A stretch of DNA of 64,000 bases from Corallococcus sp. AS-1-6 (GCF_020037015.1 NZ_JAIQDE010000024.1:90880-154879); one strand, 5' to 3'. Shown: positions 8,463-21,548, counted from the stretch's first letter. The notes: generated from the sequence alone by a model not told the origin. Numbers and translations are program-made.

Positions 8463-9269
8463 ATGTCGCCGCGCCGCTTCCCCCTCTTCCTCCCCGTGCT
8501 CGCGTGTCTCCTGCCGGCCCTCGCCGGAGCGGGGGAGCGCGGCGCGCGCATCGTCATCGACCCGGGACATGGCGGGGCGAAGGAGGGCGCGAAGGGGCCC
8601 GGCGCGCTCTGGGAGAAGGAGGTCGCGCTCCAGATTGCCCAGCGCCTGCGCGAGAAGCTGGAGGCCGCGGGCAGCGAGGTGTTCCTCACGCGCGAGCGCG
8701 ACACGCTGATGGCGCTGTCGGAGCGGGTGGAGTTCTCCAACATCCAGCGGCCGGACCTCTTCCTCTCCATCCACGCCAACTCCATGCCCACGAAGCGGCT
8801 GCGCGAGCGCACCGAGGGCATCGAGACGTACTTCCTCTCCGCCAACGCCTCCGGTGAGGCGGCGCGCGCGGTGGCGGACCGGGAGAACGCGGAGGCCCCC
8901 ACGGCCCGTGCGGCGCGGGGACACTCCACGCTGGCCTTCATCCTGGATGACCTGGCGCGCACGGAGGCGCACTCGGACGCGTCCCGGCTGGCCTACGCCA
9001 TCCACCCGCGCCTCGTGTCCAGGAGCGGCGCGGCGGACCGGGGCGTGCAGCAGGCGCCCTTCTTCGTCCTCACGGGCGTGGAGGCGCCGGCGGTGCTGAT
9101 TGAAGTGGGCTTCATCTCCCATCCGCAGGAGGGCGCGCGGCTGGGGAAGGCGGCGTACCAGGAGACGCTGGCGGAGGCCATCGCGGATGGGGTGCAGGCC
9201 TTCCTCCGGGAGACGCGGCGGCGGGACTCCTCGCCCTCGCAACCGGTGGCTGGATCCACCGCGCCCTGA
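8463..9269 (+). CDS. N-acetylmuramoyl-L-alanine amidase (Amidase_3)
   Basis: A 268-residue exported enzyme that cuts the amide between MurNAc and the stem peptide of peptidoglycan. Residues 1-23 are a signal peptide. Zinc ligands are visible: His36 in DPGHGG, a Glu near residue 51 (LWEKE) and His104 in SIHAN; the catalytic Glu214 lies in IEVGFISHP. The domain fills the protein and no AMIN or SPOR domain is present, so targeting to the septum is not evident. Length fits minimal AmiC-type enzymes. Confidence 0.92.
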   Translation: MSPRRFPLFLPVLACLLPALAGAGERGARIVIDPGHGGAKEGAKGPGALWEKEVALQIAQRLREKLEAAGSEVFLTRERDTLMALSERVEFSNIQRPDLFLSIHANSMPTKRLRERTEGIETYFLSANASGEAARAVADRENAEAPTARAARGHSTLAFILDDLARTEAHSDASRLAYAIHPRLVSRSGAADRGVQQAPFFVLTGVEAPAVLIEVGFISHPQEGARLGKAAYQETLAEAIADGVQAFLRETRRRDSSPSQPVAGSTAP

Positions 9270-9317
9270 TAAAGCGTGGGGGCTTCGCCCGTCCCTCCCT
9301 GTCAGGAGCCTTCCCTC

Positions 9318-10022
9318 GTGCGTTCCTTCAACCGTGGTGCGCTGGACCTCCGGCCCGTCACCCTCACGCCCAACGTCAACCGCTACGCGGAGGGCTCCGT
9401 CCAGGTGGAGTTCGGCCACACCAAGGTGCTCGTCACCTGTTCGGTGGAGGACCGCGTCCCACCGCACCTGATGGGCAAGGGCTCGGGCTGGGTGACGGCC
9501 GAGTACGGCATGCTCCCGCGCGCCACGCACACGCGCGGCTCGCGCGAGGCCGCCAAGGGCAAGCAGTCCGGCCGCACCATGGAGATCCAGCGGCTCATCG
9601 GCCGCGCGCTGCGCGCGTCGGTGGACCTGCAGGCGCTGGGCGTGCGCACCTTCACGCTGGACTGTGACGTCATCCAGGCGGACGGCGGCACGCGCACCGC
9701 GTCCATCACCGGCGCGTACGTGGCGCTGGTGCTGGCCATGCGCTCGCTCAACAAGCCGGGCCTGTTGAAGGGCCTCACTCCGCTGGCCGCGGTGTCCGTG
9801 GGCGTGGTGAACGGCGAGGTGCGCGTGGACCTGGACTACGACGAGGACTCCACCGCGGAGGTGGACCTGAACCTCGTGGCCACGGGCGACGGCCGCATCG
9901 TGGAGGTGCAGGGCACCGCCGAGCACAAGCTCTTCGACCGCAAGTCGATGGACGCGATGCTGGACGGAGGCCTGGCCGCCATCCAGCAGCTCGCCGCCGC
10001 GCAGGCGAAGGTGCTGGGATGA
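9318..10022 (+). CDS. rph: Ribonuclease PH
   Basis: A 234-residue phosphorolytic 3'-5' exonuclease that trims tRNA 3' ends. Family motifs are clear: [56 protein letters not shown] and [23 protein letters not shown]. The GTG at 9318 is chosen over an upstream ATG at 9276 because AGGAG lies at the right distance and the protein then begins [14 protein letters not shown] as in other RNase PH. It is translationally coupled to rdgB (ATGA overlap), a common rph-rdgB arrangement. Confidence 0.95.
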   Translation: MRSFNRGALDLRPVTLTPNVNRYAEGSVQVEFGHTKVLVTCSVEDRVPPHLMGKGSGWVTAEYGMLPRATHTRGSREAAKGKQSGRTMEIQRLIGRALRASVDLQALGVRTFTLDCDVIQADGGTRTASITGAYVALVLAMRSLNKPGLLKGLTPLAAVSVGVVNGEVRVDLDYDEDSTAEVDLNLVATGDGRIVEVQGTAEHKLFDRKSMDAMLDGGLAAIQQLAAAQAKVLG

Positions 10023-10609
10023 AGCCGAAGCTGCTCTTCGCCACGGGCAACGCCGGCAAGCTGCGCGAATTGCGCGCGCTCGTGGGCGACGCGGTGGAGG
10101 TGGTGTCCCTCAAGGACCTGCCCCCCGTGCCGGAGCCCGTGGAGGACGGCGCCACCTTCGAGGAGAACGCGGTGAAGAAGGCCCGCGAGTACTCGGAGGC
10201 CACCGGGCTGCCCGCGCTGGCGGACGACTCCGGGCTGTGCGTGGACGCGCTGGACGGGCGGCCCGGCGTGCACTCCGCCCGCTACGCGCCGGGGAGCGAC
10301 AAGGACCGGTACGAGAAGCTCCTCGCGGACCTGGCGGACGTGCCGGAGGAGAGGCGCACCGCCTCCTTCCGCTGCGCCCTGGCGCTGGTGACGGGGAGGG
10401 GGGACGAGGCCCGGGTGGAGGTGGGCCGCTGCGAGGGCCTCATCCTTCGGGCGCCGAAGGGCACGAACGGCTTCGGCTACGACCCCGTGTTCCAGGTGGA
10501 GGGGGAGGGCGGGCGCTCCATGGCGGAGCTGGCGCCGGAGGAGAAGTCGCGGGTGTCGCACCGGGCCCGGGCCTTCCTGTTGATGCGGCGCCATCTGTTG
10601 GCGCTCTGA
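10019..10609 (+). CDS. rdgB: XTP/dITP pyrophosphatase (RdgB/HAM1)
   Basis: A 196-residue house-cleaning enzyme that hydrolyses ITP, dITP and XTP to keep deaminated purines out of nucleic acids. Motifs: [15 protein letters not shown] at the start, the catalytic [23 protein letters not shown] segment, and [11 protein letters not shown] followed by SHRARA near the end. Length and order are normal. Its ATG overlaps the rph stop by four bases. Confidence 0.95.
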   Translation: MKPKLLFATGNAGKLRELRALVGDAVEVVSLKDLPPVPEPVEDGATFEENAVKKAREYSEATGLPALADDSGLCVDALDGRPGVHSARYAPGSDKDRYEKLLADLADVPEERRTASFRCALALVTGRGDEARVEVGRCEGLILRAPKGTNGFGYDPVFQVEGEGGRSMAELAPEEKSRVSHRARAFLLMRRHLLAL

Positions 10610-10639
10610 CCGGGCGGGCGGGCGTCAGGAACAGCAAGC

Positions 10640-10669
10640 TTGCGCGTCCGTCCGCGTTAGGCGAAGAAT
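10640..10669 (+). promoter_or_regulatory. Possible promoter of the tRNA cluster
   Basis: TTGCGC at 10640-10645 and AAGAAT at 10664-10669 are separated by 18 bases, and the first tRNA begins 12 bases after the -10. Position fits a tRNA promoter; the hexamers are only moderately good. Confidence 0.35.
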
Positions 10670-10680
10670 GCAGCACTTCT

Positions 10681-10757
<77 letters not shown>

Positions 10758-10794
10758 GAAGTGCCGTGGGTTTCAGCAGCGTTGTTGTCGACCA

Positions 10795-10868
10795 GCTCCA
10801 GTAGCTCAGCTGGATAGAGCACCGACCTTCTAAGTCGGGGGTCGCAGGTTCGAGCCCTGCCTGGGGCG
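10795..10868 (+). tRNA. tRNA-Arg (anticodon TCT)
   Basis: A 74-base cloverleaf: acceptor GCTCCAG pairs with CTGGGGC (one G-U), D arm AGCTCAGCTGGATAGAGC, anticodon loop CTTCTAA giving TCT, T arm GTTCGAGCC. CCA is not encoded. Confidence 0.96.
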
Positions 10869-10961
10869 CAAATCTGCTGGCAGATGGTTTTGGGCCTTGA
10901 ACGGCTCCGGTTTCCACGGTAGGAGACCGCCGCTTTCCAAAGCCGTGACGTGTGAAGTGAC

Positions 10962-11036
10962 GGCGAATGTAGCTCAACTGGTTAGAGCGCCGGACTGTGA
11001 CTCCGGAGGTTGCCGGTTCGATCCCGGTCATTCGCC
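10962..11036 (+). tRNA. tRNA-His (anticodon GTG)
   Basis: A 75-base cloverleaf: acceptor GCGAATG pairs with CATTCGC, and the extra 5' G at 10962 faces C at 11036, the identity feature of tRNA-His. The anticodon loop is CTGTGAC, giving GTG, and the T arm contains GTTCGATCC. CCA is not encoded. Confidence 0.96.
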
Positions 11037-11057
11037 CTTCTTCTCTCGCTTCCTGTC

Positions 11058-11131
11058 GCGCCTATAGCTCAACTGGATAGAGCATCGGCCTTCGAAGCCG
11101 AGGGTTGGGGGTTCAAGTCCCTCTGGGCGCA
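11058..11131 (+). tRNA. tRNA-Arg (anticodon TCG)
   Basis: A 74-base cloverleaf: acceptor GCGCCTA pairs with TGGGCGC (one G-U), the anticodon loop CTTCGAA gives TCG, and the T arm contains GTTCAAGTC. CCA is not encoded. It is the last tRNA before the bet gene, which lies convergently on the other strand. Confidence 0.95.
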
Positions 11132-11167
11132 CACCCTTTCCCAGCCCCTTCCTGGTGTGAAAAGCGA

Positions 11168-11201
11168 AACGCCCGCGCCCCTGTTCCGGGACGCGGGCGT
11201 T
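11168..11201. terminator. Bidirectional hairpin between the tRNA genes and bet
   Basis: A perfect 10-bp stem (AACGCCCGCG at 11168-11177 with CGCGGGCGTT at 11192-11201) lies between the last plus-strand tRNA and the 3' end of the minus-strand bet gene. Read on the minus strand it is followed by TCGCTTTTC. It could end transcription from both sides. Confidence 0.65.
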
Positions 11202-11226
11202 GTTCATTTCGCGCTCACGCGGGACT

Positions 11227-12309
11227 TCAGGCGTCCGGGTTCGCGGCCCCGTTCTTCGCCGTGGGCACCTGGCAGCGCAGCTCCGTCTCCGCCTCCAGCG
11301 CGGTGAGGTTCTCGCGCATGGCCTTCGCCCACTTGGCCCGGGGCTGCTCCATCAGCTTCTCGTGCGCCAGGTCGATGGTCTCGCTCAGCTCGTCGTCGGA
11401 CAGCTCGGACGTCGTCTTGCCCTTGTGCGGGCCGAACGCCACCACCACCGCGCTCGCCTTCGGGCGCTCCGGCGTCTGGGCCACGGGCACCGCCGCCACC
11501 GTCTTGGCCGGCGCCAGCGGCACGTCCACGTCCAGCCGCGCCTCCTCCTTCTCCGGAGTCCGCGCCGTCTCCACCGCCCTGGGCGCCTCCGTGGGCGCCG
11601 GAGCCAGGGTGGGGAAGGACGCCTTCACCGGGCCCGGCTTCGAGCCCAGCACCTCGTAGGCGCCGGAGGCGGGCGCGGGCTCGTCGTGCGCGTCGTACTC
11701 CTCGGCCGGCATCTCCTCGCGCACGTACAGTCCGCCGAAGGCCTCCGGGTACGCCTTGCGCAGCGCCGCCACGCGCGCGCACTTTTCAATCATCGTCGTG
11801 GGAATCTTGGCCCACAGCGGCGTCTGCTGGACGTAGCCGGAGAAGTCCAGCCACACGACCACGGGCAGCTTCCCCTCGCGCACCACGCGCGACCAGGCAC
11901 CCACCAGGGCGCCCTTGCGCTTGGCCGGGTTGAAGCGGTGCACCACCTCGCCCTTGCCCTGGTCCACGACGATTTCGTCCTCGGCGAACACCGCGCTCGC
12001 CTGGATGCCCTTGAAGTCCGGGAAGCGCTCCGCCCGGGCGAGCATCCCCGCCTCGGAGGGCTGGAACTCGTACTTCGTCACCCAGTTGGGCCGCTCGCGG
12101 TTGCCGATGTTCTGCCGGCGCGCCACGCAGAACGCTTCCTTGAGCAGCGGATCCAACCCGCTGCGCTTGCACTGCTCGATGAAGAGGGCGAACTCGTCCT
12201 CGCTGATTCCCCGCGGGCAGATGGTCCGCTTCACCAGGTCCACCCGCTCCCGGTTCCAGGCCGCGCCCTGCGGCGACGCCGTTCCATCCGCCTTCACATT
12301 CGCATCCAT
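11227..12309 (-). CDS. bet: Phage recombination protein Bet (RecT/Red-beta type single-strand annealing protein)
   Basis: A 360-residue protein. Residues 15-190 match the Bet family: LVKRTICPRGISEDEFALFI, CKRSGLDPLLKEAF, a central YEFQPSEAGMLARAERF region and KIPTTMIEKCARVAALRKAYPEAF. Such proteins anneal complementary strands in phage recombination, normally with an exonuclease partner. Residues 215-300 are a Pro/Ala/Glu-rich linker. The C-terminal part (VVVAFGPHKGKTTSELSDDEL) resembles a GKHKGK-type small domain. The ATG at 12309 follows GGAG at good distance; an upstream in-frame ATG at 12378 would add 23 unlikely residues. No exonuclease, integrase or other phage gene is nearby, and base composition matches the surroundings, which suggests an old, retained acquisition. 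Confidence 0.85.
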   Translation of the reverse strand: MDANVKADGTASPQGAAWNRERVDLVKRTICPRGISEDEFALFIEQCKRSGLDPLLKEAFCVARRQNIGNRERPNWVTKYEFQPSEAGMLARAERFPDFKGIQASAVFAEDEIVVDQGKGEVVHRFNPAKRKGALVGAWSRVVREGKLPVVVWLDFSGYVQQTPLWAKIPTTMIEKCARVAALRKAYPEAFGGLYVREEMPAEEYDAHDEPAPASGAYEVLGSKPGPVKASFPTLAPAPTEAPRAVETARTPEKEEARLDVDVPLAPAKTVAAVPVAQTPERPKASAVVVAFGPHKGKTTSELSDDELSETIDLAHEKLMEQPRAKWAKAMRENLTALEAETELRCQVPTAKNGAANPDA

Positions 12310-12641
12310 CACTGTGTCTCCGGCCCTGCTCGAAAAGGCGGACGACCCTCGCCCGCCCACATGGTTGCCCGGGCTCACGACGCACGACCGGCGGGGCAGG
12401 GGCCCGGAAGGGTCCCTGCTACAGGCCTGCAGCGCGAACCGCAGCGTGGATCAACATGCGAGCCGGGCCGACCCTTCGCATCGCTTCCCGGTCGCGGGGA
12501 CGGCCGGCCGCACGCCGGGCATCCGGTTCCAACGCGGAGAATGGAAGGGGTGTGCAAAAACGTTTTGACAGGACAGGCGGCGCCCGGTATTCACCGCGCC
12601 ACCTCGGACGTCGCGCAGCCAACGCGGCCGAACGCAAAACC
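12310..12641. other. Intergenic region between bet and tRNA-Lys
   Basis: About 330 bases without a gene. Frames across it are short and lack family features. It must contain the promoter of bet (leftward) and that of the Lys/Leu tRNA genes (rightward); only the latter is recognisable. No att-like direct repeat of a tRNA 3' end was seen in it. Confidence 0.5.
12565..12593 (+). promoter_or_regulatory. Promoter upstream of tRNA-Lys
   Basis: A perfect -35 TTGACA at 12565-12570, a 17-base spacer, and TATTCA at 12588-12593. It lies 48 bases before tRNA-Lys, leaving a short leader for processing. It is the best sigma-A-like match seen in the window. Confidence 0.55.
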
Positions 12642-12714
12642 GGGAGCGTAGCTCAATTGGCAGAGCAATGGACTCTTAATCCATAGGTTGTGGGTTCGAT
12701 TCCCTCCGCTCTCA
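12642..12714 (+). tRNA. tRNA-Lys (anticodon CTT)
   Basis: A 73-base cloverleaf: acceptor GGGAGCG pairs with CGCTCTC (one G-U), anticodon stem ATGGA/TCCAT encloses CTCTTAA, giving CTT, and the T arm contains GTTCGATTC. CCA is not encoded. A strong hairpin follows. Confidence 0.96.
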
Positions 12715-12720
12715 CTCGCA

Positions 12721-12758
12721 GGGCCCCTTCTGGAAACGGAAGGGGCCCTGTGTCTTTT
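12721..12758 (+). terminator. Rho-independent-type terminator after tRNA-Lys
   Basis: A perfect 10-bp stem, GGGCCCCTTC (12721-12730) with GAAGGGGCCC (12739-12748), encloses an 8-base loop and is followed by the T-rich TGTGTCTTTT. It separates tRNA-Lys from tRNA-Leu. Confidence 0.75.
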
Positions 12759-12843
12759 CCGGCGCTCCCTGGCCCGAAAGCGCGCGCCGGAAAGCCCCTG
12801 TCCCCCACGGACGTTTCGCGGTAGGACGGTCGCACGACGCGTC

Positions 12844-12925
12844 GGGCGGGTGGCGAAACTGGTAGACGCGCCAGACTTAGGATCTGGTACCGCAAGGTGT
12901 GAGGGTTCGAGTCCCTCCTCGCCCA
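12844..12925 (+). tRNA. tRNA-Leu (anticodon TAG)
   Basis: An 82-base class II tRNA: acceptor GGGCGGG pairs with CTCGCCC, the anticodon stem CCAGA/TCTGG encloses CTTAGGA, giving TAG, a long variable arm (TACCGCAAGGTGTG) is present and the T arm contains GTTCGAGTC. CCA is not encoded. The trigger factor promoter starts 8 bases downstream. Confidence 0.96.
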
Positions 12926-12932
12926 TTTCGCG

Positions 12933-12961
12933 TTGACCCGTTCGTGCCTATCCCCTAAAGC
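12933..12961 (+). promoter_or_regulatory. Possible promoter of tig
   Basis: TTGACC at 12933-12938, a 17-base spacer, and TAAAGC at 12956-12961, in the 100-base gap between tRNA-Leu and the tig start. The -35 is good and the -10 weak. Confidence 0.4.
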
Positions 12962-13027
12962 CCACGTCCCACTTTCCGGTTGCCGCCCCGGGACGCACAG
13001 CCCGTGGAGGCGGCGAGCGAGGCCCGC

Positions 13028-14305
13028 ATGAAGGTCCAGGTCGAAGAGCTCTCTCCCATCGAGAAGAAGCTCTCCATCGAGGTCGACTCCGCCCGCGTTT
13101 CTGAGGAGCTCAACCGCGCGTACACCGCGCTCAGCGGCCAGGTGCGCCTGCCCGGCTTCCGTCAGGGCAAGGTCCCCCGCCGCATCCTCGAGCAGAAGTA
13201 CCGCGAGCAGGTGGAGGACGACGTCATCCAGCGCGTCGTGCAGCGCGCCTACCTGGACGCCGTGCGCGAGCACAAGGTGGAGGCCGTCGCCTCGCCCCAG
13301 GTCACCAACTCCGGCCTCAAGCCCGGCGCCCCCTTCAGCTTCGAGGCGCGCGTGGAGGTGAAGCCGAAGGTGGAGGCCAAGGACTTCGAGGGCCTGGCGC
13401 TCACGAAGGTGGACACCGCCGTCGCGGACGACGCGGTGAACCAGCAGATCGAGAACATGCGCCAGAACCTGGGCCGCATCGAGCCCGTCACCGACCGCGA
13501 CACCGCGGCCCAGGGCGACCAGGTCACCATCGACTTCGAGGCGAAGGTGGACGGCAACGCGTTCCCCGGCAGCAAGGCGGACGGCATTGGCGTGCGCGTG
13601 CAGGACGGCGACCTCATCCAGGGCAACATCCCGCAGCTCGCGGGCGTGAAGGTCGGCGAGTCCAAGGACGTGGAGTACACCTTCGCCCAGGACTACCAAG
13701 CCGAAGAGGTCCGCGGGAAGACGGCCGTCTTCCACATCACCGTCAAGGAGCTGAAGAAGCCGGTGGTGCCGGAGCTCAACGACGACTTCGCCAAGCAGAC
13801 CGGCGTCGCGCAGACGGTGGACGAGCTGCGCGCCAAGGTGCGCTCGGACCTGGAGAAGGCCAAGAAGAACCAGGCCACCGTGGACGAGCGTGACGCGCTC
13901 ATCAAGGCGCTCCTGGAGAAGAACCCGTTCGACGTGCCCCGCGCCATGGTGGAGCGCGCCATCGACTCCATGATGGAGGGCGCCTTCCGCCAGATGCAGC
14001 GCCAGGGCATCGACCCGCGCCAGCTCGGCCTGGACTTCAACCGCCTGCGCGACGAGATGCGGGAGAAGGCCACCCTCGAGGTGAAGGGCACGCTGCTCTT
14101 CGAGGCCATCGCCCAGCAGCAGAACATCCAGGCGTCCGACGAGGACGTGGAGAAGCGCATCGAGGACCTGGCCATCGAGGCCAACCAGCCGGTCGCCCAG
14201 GTGAAGAAGTACTTCAAGGGCCCGGACGAGCGCCTTGGGTTGTCTCTGCGACTTCGCGAGGAAAAGACGATTGAATTCCTCAAGGGCCGGGCGAAGTATT
14301 CTTGA
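13028..14305 (+). CDS. tig: Trigger factor
   Basis: A 425-residue ribosome-associated chaperone and peptidyl-prolyl isomerase. The N-terminal ribosome-binding signature is present as [18 protein letters not shown] (residues 42-60). The middle FKBP-like domain starts near [13 protein letters not shown], and the helical C-terminal arms follow. The ATG at 13028 gives the usual start [15 protein letters not shown]; an upstream in-frame ATG at 12980 would add 16 residues. It heads the classical tig-clpP-clpX block. Confidence 0.96.
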   Translation: MKVQVEELSPIEKKLSIEVDSARVSEELNRAYTALSGQVRLPGFRQGKVPRRILEQKYREQVEDDVIQRVVQRAYLDAVREHKVEAVASPQVTNSGLKPGAPFSFEARVEVKPKVEAKDFEGLALTKVDTAVADDAVNQQIENMRQNLGRIEPVTDRDTAAQGDQVTIDFEAKVDGNAFPGSKADGIGVRVQDGDLIQGNIPQLAGVKVGESKDVEYTFAQDYQAEEVRGKTAVFHITVKELKKPVVPELNDDFAKQTGVAQTVDELRAKVRSDLEKAKKNQATVDERDALIKALLEKNPFDVPRAMVERAIDSMMEGAFRQMQRQGIDPRQLGLDFNRLRDEMREKATLEVKGTLLFEAIAQQQNIQASDEDVEKRIEDLAIEANQPVAQVKKYFKGPDERLGLSLRLREEKTIEFLKGRAKYS

Positions 14306-14352
14306 GGCTTTTCCTTCAAGGCACCTGAGTCCCTTCTAGAGGTCCATCCGAC

Positions 14353-14973
14353 ATGCCCTTCATGCCCGTCCCCTACGTCATCGAGCAGACCCACCGGGGT
14401 GAGCGCTCGTACGACATCTACAGCCGGCTCCTGAAGGACCGCATCGTCATGCTGGGAACGGAGATCGACGATGACGTGGCCAACGCCATCGTCGCCCAGC
14501 TCCTGTTCCTGGAGTCGGAAGACCCGGACAAGGACATCAACCTCTACATCAACTCGCCCGGTGGGTCGGTGACGGCGGGTTTGGCCATCTACGACACGAT
14601 GCAGTACGTCAAGGCGCCCGTCTCCACCATCTGCGTGGGGCAGGCGGCTTCCATGGGCGCCGTGCTGCTGCTCGCCGGCGCGAAGGGCAAGCGCTACTCG
14701 CTGCCCTCCAGCCGCATCATGATCCACCAGCCGCTCGGTGGCGCGCGCGGTCAGGCGACGGACATCGAAATCCAGGCCCGTGAAATCCTTCGCATGAAGG
14801 CCAAGCTCAACGAGCTCATCGTCAAGCACACCGGACAGACGATCGAGCGCGTGGAGAAGGACACGGACCGCGACTACTTCATGGGCGCCGCGGAGGCGAA
14901 GGCGTACGGCATCATCGACGCCATCCAGGACCCCCGGAAGGTCGTGGGTGTGAAGCCGGAAGAGAAGAAGTAG
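14353..14973 (+). CDS. clpP: ATP-dependent Clp protease proteolytic subunit
   Basis: A 206-residue serine peptidase that forms the double-heptamer chamber fed by ClpX. The triad is visible as Ser100 (GQAASMGA), His125 (IMIHQP) and Asp174 (DTDRDYF), in the usual spacing. The family opening [22 protein letters not shown] is intact; an internal Met four residues in (14362) is an alternative start. It is 47 bases after tig and is followed, after about 230 bases, by clpX. Confidence 0.97.
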   Translation: MPFMPVPYVIEQTHRGERSYDIYSRLLKDRIVMLGTEIDDDVANAIVAQLLFLESEDPDKDINLYINSPGGSVTAGLAIYDTMQYVKAPVSTICVGQAASMGAVLLLAGAKGKRYSLPSSRIMIHQPLGGARGQATDIEIQAREILRMKAKLNELIVKHTGQTIERVEKDTDRDYFMGAAEAKAYGIIDAIQDPRKVVGVKPEEKK

Positions 14974-15205
14974 ACACACCGACATCCGAAAGGACCGGGG
15001 CGTCAACCACCCGGTCGGCGGCCGGGGGTGCTGGGAATCTTCTCCCGCGCCTCCGGCCTTCTCGTTTCTCCCGTCACCGGCATTTTCCCCTTGTTAAGTA
15101 CCCGGAAGGTGCGTGGACGTTCCGGATGGGGGCTGACTAGATTGGCGGGAGCAGGGGACCGGACGCGAAGCGGGTTGGGGCCTTTCAGGCGCAGCGAGGG
15201 ATTTC

Positions 15206-16489
<1,284 letters not shown>

Positions 16490-16594
16490 GCGGAATCATC
16501 CTCTAGGGGCTCGCAAGAGCCTGACGGGGATGACGGGGCGCGTCACGGTCATTGGACCGGGGCGCGCCCTTCGCCTTTCCAGGGGGGCTTGCGG

Positions 16595-16619
16595 GCGTGG
16601 GGGCGGGCCACGCTTTTTT
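16595..16619 (+). terminator. Rho-independent terminator after clpX
   Basis: GCGTGG (16595-16600) pairs with CCACGC (16608-16613) around a G-rich loop and is followed at once by six T (16614-16619). It ends 41 bases before the start of the next gene. Confidence 0.75.
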
Positions 16620-16659
16620 GCGGGCCGGGGCGGGGGGCTTCTTGTATCTGCTGTCCCCC

Positions 16660-18861
16660 ATGAGAAAGCTCCTCATGCCTGCCCTGTTGTCGCTCGTGGC
16701 GTGCACCTCCGCGAAGGAAGCCACGCGTGATGAAGCCCCCGCCGCGTCCCAGGCGACGCAGGCCGCTCCGGCCCAGGAGGGCCCCTCCCGCATGGCCTAC
16801 CCGGCGACCCGTTCCGACGCGGTGGTGGACACGCTGCACGGCGAGCAGGTGGCGGATCCGTACCGCTGGCTGGAGGACGAGAAGGCCCCGGAGGTCCAGG
16901 CCTGGATGAAGGCGCAGGACGGCTTCACGCGCGACGCCCTGGCGAAGATGCCGGGCCGCGACGCGCTGGCGAAGCGCTTCACGGAGCTGTTCTACGTGGA
17001 CTCCGTGTCGGCGCCCTTCCGCCGGGGCAACCGCTTCTTCTTCATGCGGACCCACAAGGACAAGGAGAAGGCCATCGTCTACTGGAAGGACGGCGAGTCC
17101 GGACAGGAGAAGGTGCTGCTGGACCCCAACGCCATGAGCAAGGACGGCCCGGTGTCCCTGGGCCGCTGGGTGCCGTCGTGGGACGGCAAGCGCGTGGCCT
17201 TCCCGGTGCGCCCCAACGCCGCGGACGAGGCCACCCTGCACGTCATCGACGTGGACACCGGTGAGTGGTCCAAGGTGGACGTGATTGAGGGCGCCAAGTA
17301 CGCCAACACCAACTGGACGCCGGACGGCAAGGGCTTCTACTACGAGTGGCTGCCCACGGACCCCTCCATCCCGGTGGACGCGCGCCCGGGCTACACCACG
17401 CTCAAGTTCCACAAGCTGGGCGAGGATCCGAAGAAGGACGTCGTGGTGCACGAGCGCACCGGCGACCCGACGACGTTCCTCCAGGGCGACCTGTCGCGGG
17501 ACGGCAAGTACCTCTTCGCGTCCATCCTGCGCGGCTGGAGCGAGAACGACGTCTACTGGAAGCACCCGGCGGACAAGGACTGGCGGCTGCTCGTGAAGGG
17601 CAAGGGCGCCAAGTACAGCGTCATCGCCTGGAAGGACCGCTTCTACGTCGTCACCGACGAGGGCGCCCCGCGCCAGCGCGTCTTCGCCGTGGACCCCAGG
17701 AAGTCCGAGCGCGCGAACTGGAAGGAACTGGTGCCGGAGGACCCCAAGGCCACGCTGGAGAGCGTGTCGCTGGTGGGCGGCCACCTGGCGCTGGAGTACC
17801 TCAAGGACGTGACGACGGAGCTGCGCATCGCCACGCTGGAGGGCAAGCCGGTGCGCACCGTGCAACTGCCGGGCGTGGGCGCCGCCAGCAACCTGCTGGG
17901 CCTGGAGGACCAGGACGACGCCTACTTCTCCTACAGCTCCTTCACCACGCCCCGGCAGGTGTACCGGACGTCCGTGAAGAGCGGGAAGGTGGACCTGTGG
18001 GCGAAGGTGGAAGTGCCCATGGACCCGGACGCGTACACCACGGAGCAGGTCTTCTTCACGTCGAAGGACGGCACCAAGGTGCCCATGTTCCTCGTCTACA
18101 AGAAGGGCCTGAAGAAGGACGGCACCGCCCCCACGCTCCTGTACGGCTACGGCGGCTTCCTGGTGAGCATGCAGCCGGGCTTCCGCGCGAGCATCCTGCC
18201 GTGGCTGGACGCGGGCGGCATCTACGCGGTGGCCAACCTGCGCGGTGGCGGTGAGTACGGCACCGCGTGGCACGAGGCGGGCCGGGGCGCGAACAAGCAG
18301 AACGTGTTCGACGACTTCGCCGGCGCGGCCGAGTACCTGGCGAAGGAGCAGTACACGCAGGCGAAGAAGCTGGCCATCTACGGCGGCAGCAACGGCGGCC
18401 TGCTGGTGGGCGCGGCCATGACGCAGCGCCCGGAGCTGTACGGCGCGGTGGTGTGCGGCGTGCCGCTCCTGGACATGGTGCGCTTCCACCTGTTCGGCAG
18501 CGGGCGGACCTGGGTGCCGGAGTACGGGTCCGCGGATGACGCCGGGCAGTTCAAGACCCTGTACGCCTATTCGCCCTACCACCGCGTGCGTCAGGACGTG
18601 CGCTACCCGCCCCTGCTGATGATGAGCTCGGACCACGATGACCGGGTGGACCCCATGCACGCGCGCAAGTTCGTGGCGGCGGTGCAGAACGCGAAGGGCA
18701 ATCCGGCGCCCACGTTGCTACGCATCGAGGCGAACGCGGGCCATGGCGGGGCGGACCAGGTGGCCAAGGCCATCGAGTCCAGCGTGGACATGTATGCCTT
18801 CCTCTTCCAGGCGCTGGGCGTCGCATGGCCGGACGCCGGGGTAGCGGCCGAGAGCCGCTAG
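16660..18861 (+). CDS. Prolyl oligopeptidase family serine peptidase (S9A), lipoprotein
   Basis: A 733-residue enzyme. Residues 1-15 form a lipoprotein signal with lipobox LVAC, so it is exported and probably membrane-bound. Residues 50-450 are the seven-bladed propeller and its N-terminal helices (YPATRSDAVVDTLHGEQVADPYRWLED). The C-terminal alpha/beta hydrolase carries the triad: Ser577 in GGSNGG, Asp660/661 in the DDRV segment and His695 in NAGHGG. It cleaves short peptides after Pro. The ATG at 16660 begins the signal peptide; longer frames upstream run through the clpX terminator. Confidence 0.93.
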   Translation: MRKLLMPALLSLVACTSAKEATRDEAPAASQATQAAPAQEGPSRMAYPATRSDAVVDTLHGEQVADPYRWLEDEKAPEVQAWMKAQDGFTRDALAKMPGRDALAKRFTELFYVDSVSAPFRRGNRFFFMRTHKDKEKAIVYWKDGESGQEKVLLDPNAMSKDGPVSLGRWVPSWDGKRVAFPVRPNAADEATLHVIDVDTGEWSKVDVIEGAKYANTNWTPDGKGFYYEWLPTDPSIPVDARPGYTTLKFHKLGEDPKKDVVVHERTGDPTTFLQGDLSRDGKYLFASILRGWSENDVYWKHPADKDWRLLVKGKGAKYSVIAWKDRFYVVTDEGAPRQRVFAVDPRKSERANWKELVPEDPKATLESVSLVGGHLALEYLKDVTTELRIATLEGKPVRTVQLPGVGAASNLLGLEDQDDAYFSYSSFTTPRQVYRTSVKSGKVDLWAKVEVPMDPDAYTTEQVFFTSKDGTKVPMFLVYKKGLKKDGTAPTLLYGYGGFLVSMQPGFRASILPWLDAGGIYAVANLRGGGEYGTAWHEAGRGANKQNVFDDFAGAAEYLAKEQYTQAKKLAIYGGSNGGLLVGAAMTQRPELYGAVVCGVPLLDMVRFHLFGSGRTWVPEYGSADDAGQFKTLYAYSPYHRVRQDVRYPPLLMMSSDHDDRVDPMHARKFVAAVQNAKGNPAPTLLRIEANAGHGGADQVAKAIESSVDMYAFLFQALGVAWPDAGVAAESR

Positions 18862-18898
18862 AATGGGGGCAGGACACACTCCTGCCTCCCGGTGTTCC

Positions 18899-18925
18899 CT
18901 TGAAGGCAGGGTGCGGACCCCCAAT
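18899..18925 (+). promoter_or_regulatory. Heat-shock (sigma-32-like) promoter upstream of lon
   Basis: CTTGAA at 18899-18904 and CCCCAAT at 18919-18925, separated by 14 bases, match the sigma-32 consensus CTTGAA...CCCCAT closely. It lies about 130 bases before the lon ATG, a gene controlled by heat shock in many bacteria. Confidence 0.5.
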
Positions 18926-19055
18926 CTTGAGCGGGGAACGGGTCCTGCGACCGGCGTGTTATAGAGCGGTGTTTCACCCTGCATGCGCGCTTGGGCGGCA
19001 TGTGGGCAACTCTTGAAGGGCCTGCCCGTACGGCGGGCCAGCGGGTGGCGGATAC

Positions 19056-21509
<2,454 letters not shown>

Positions 21510-21548
21510 GGTTGAGCGCCGGCCCCCTTGCTGGGGCCGGGCAGTGAC

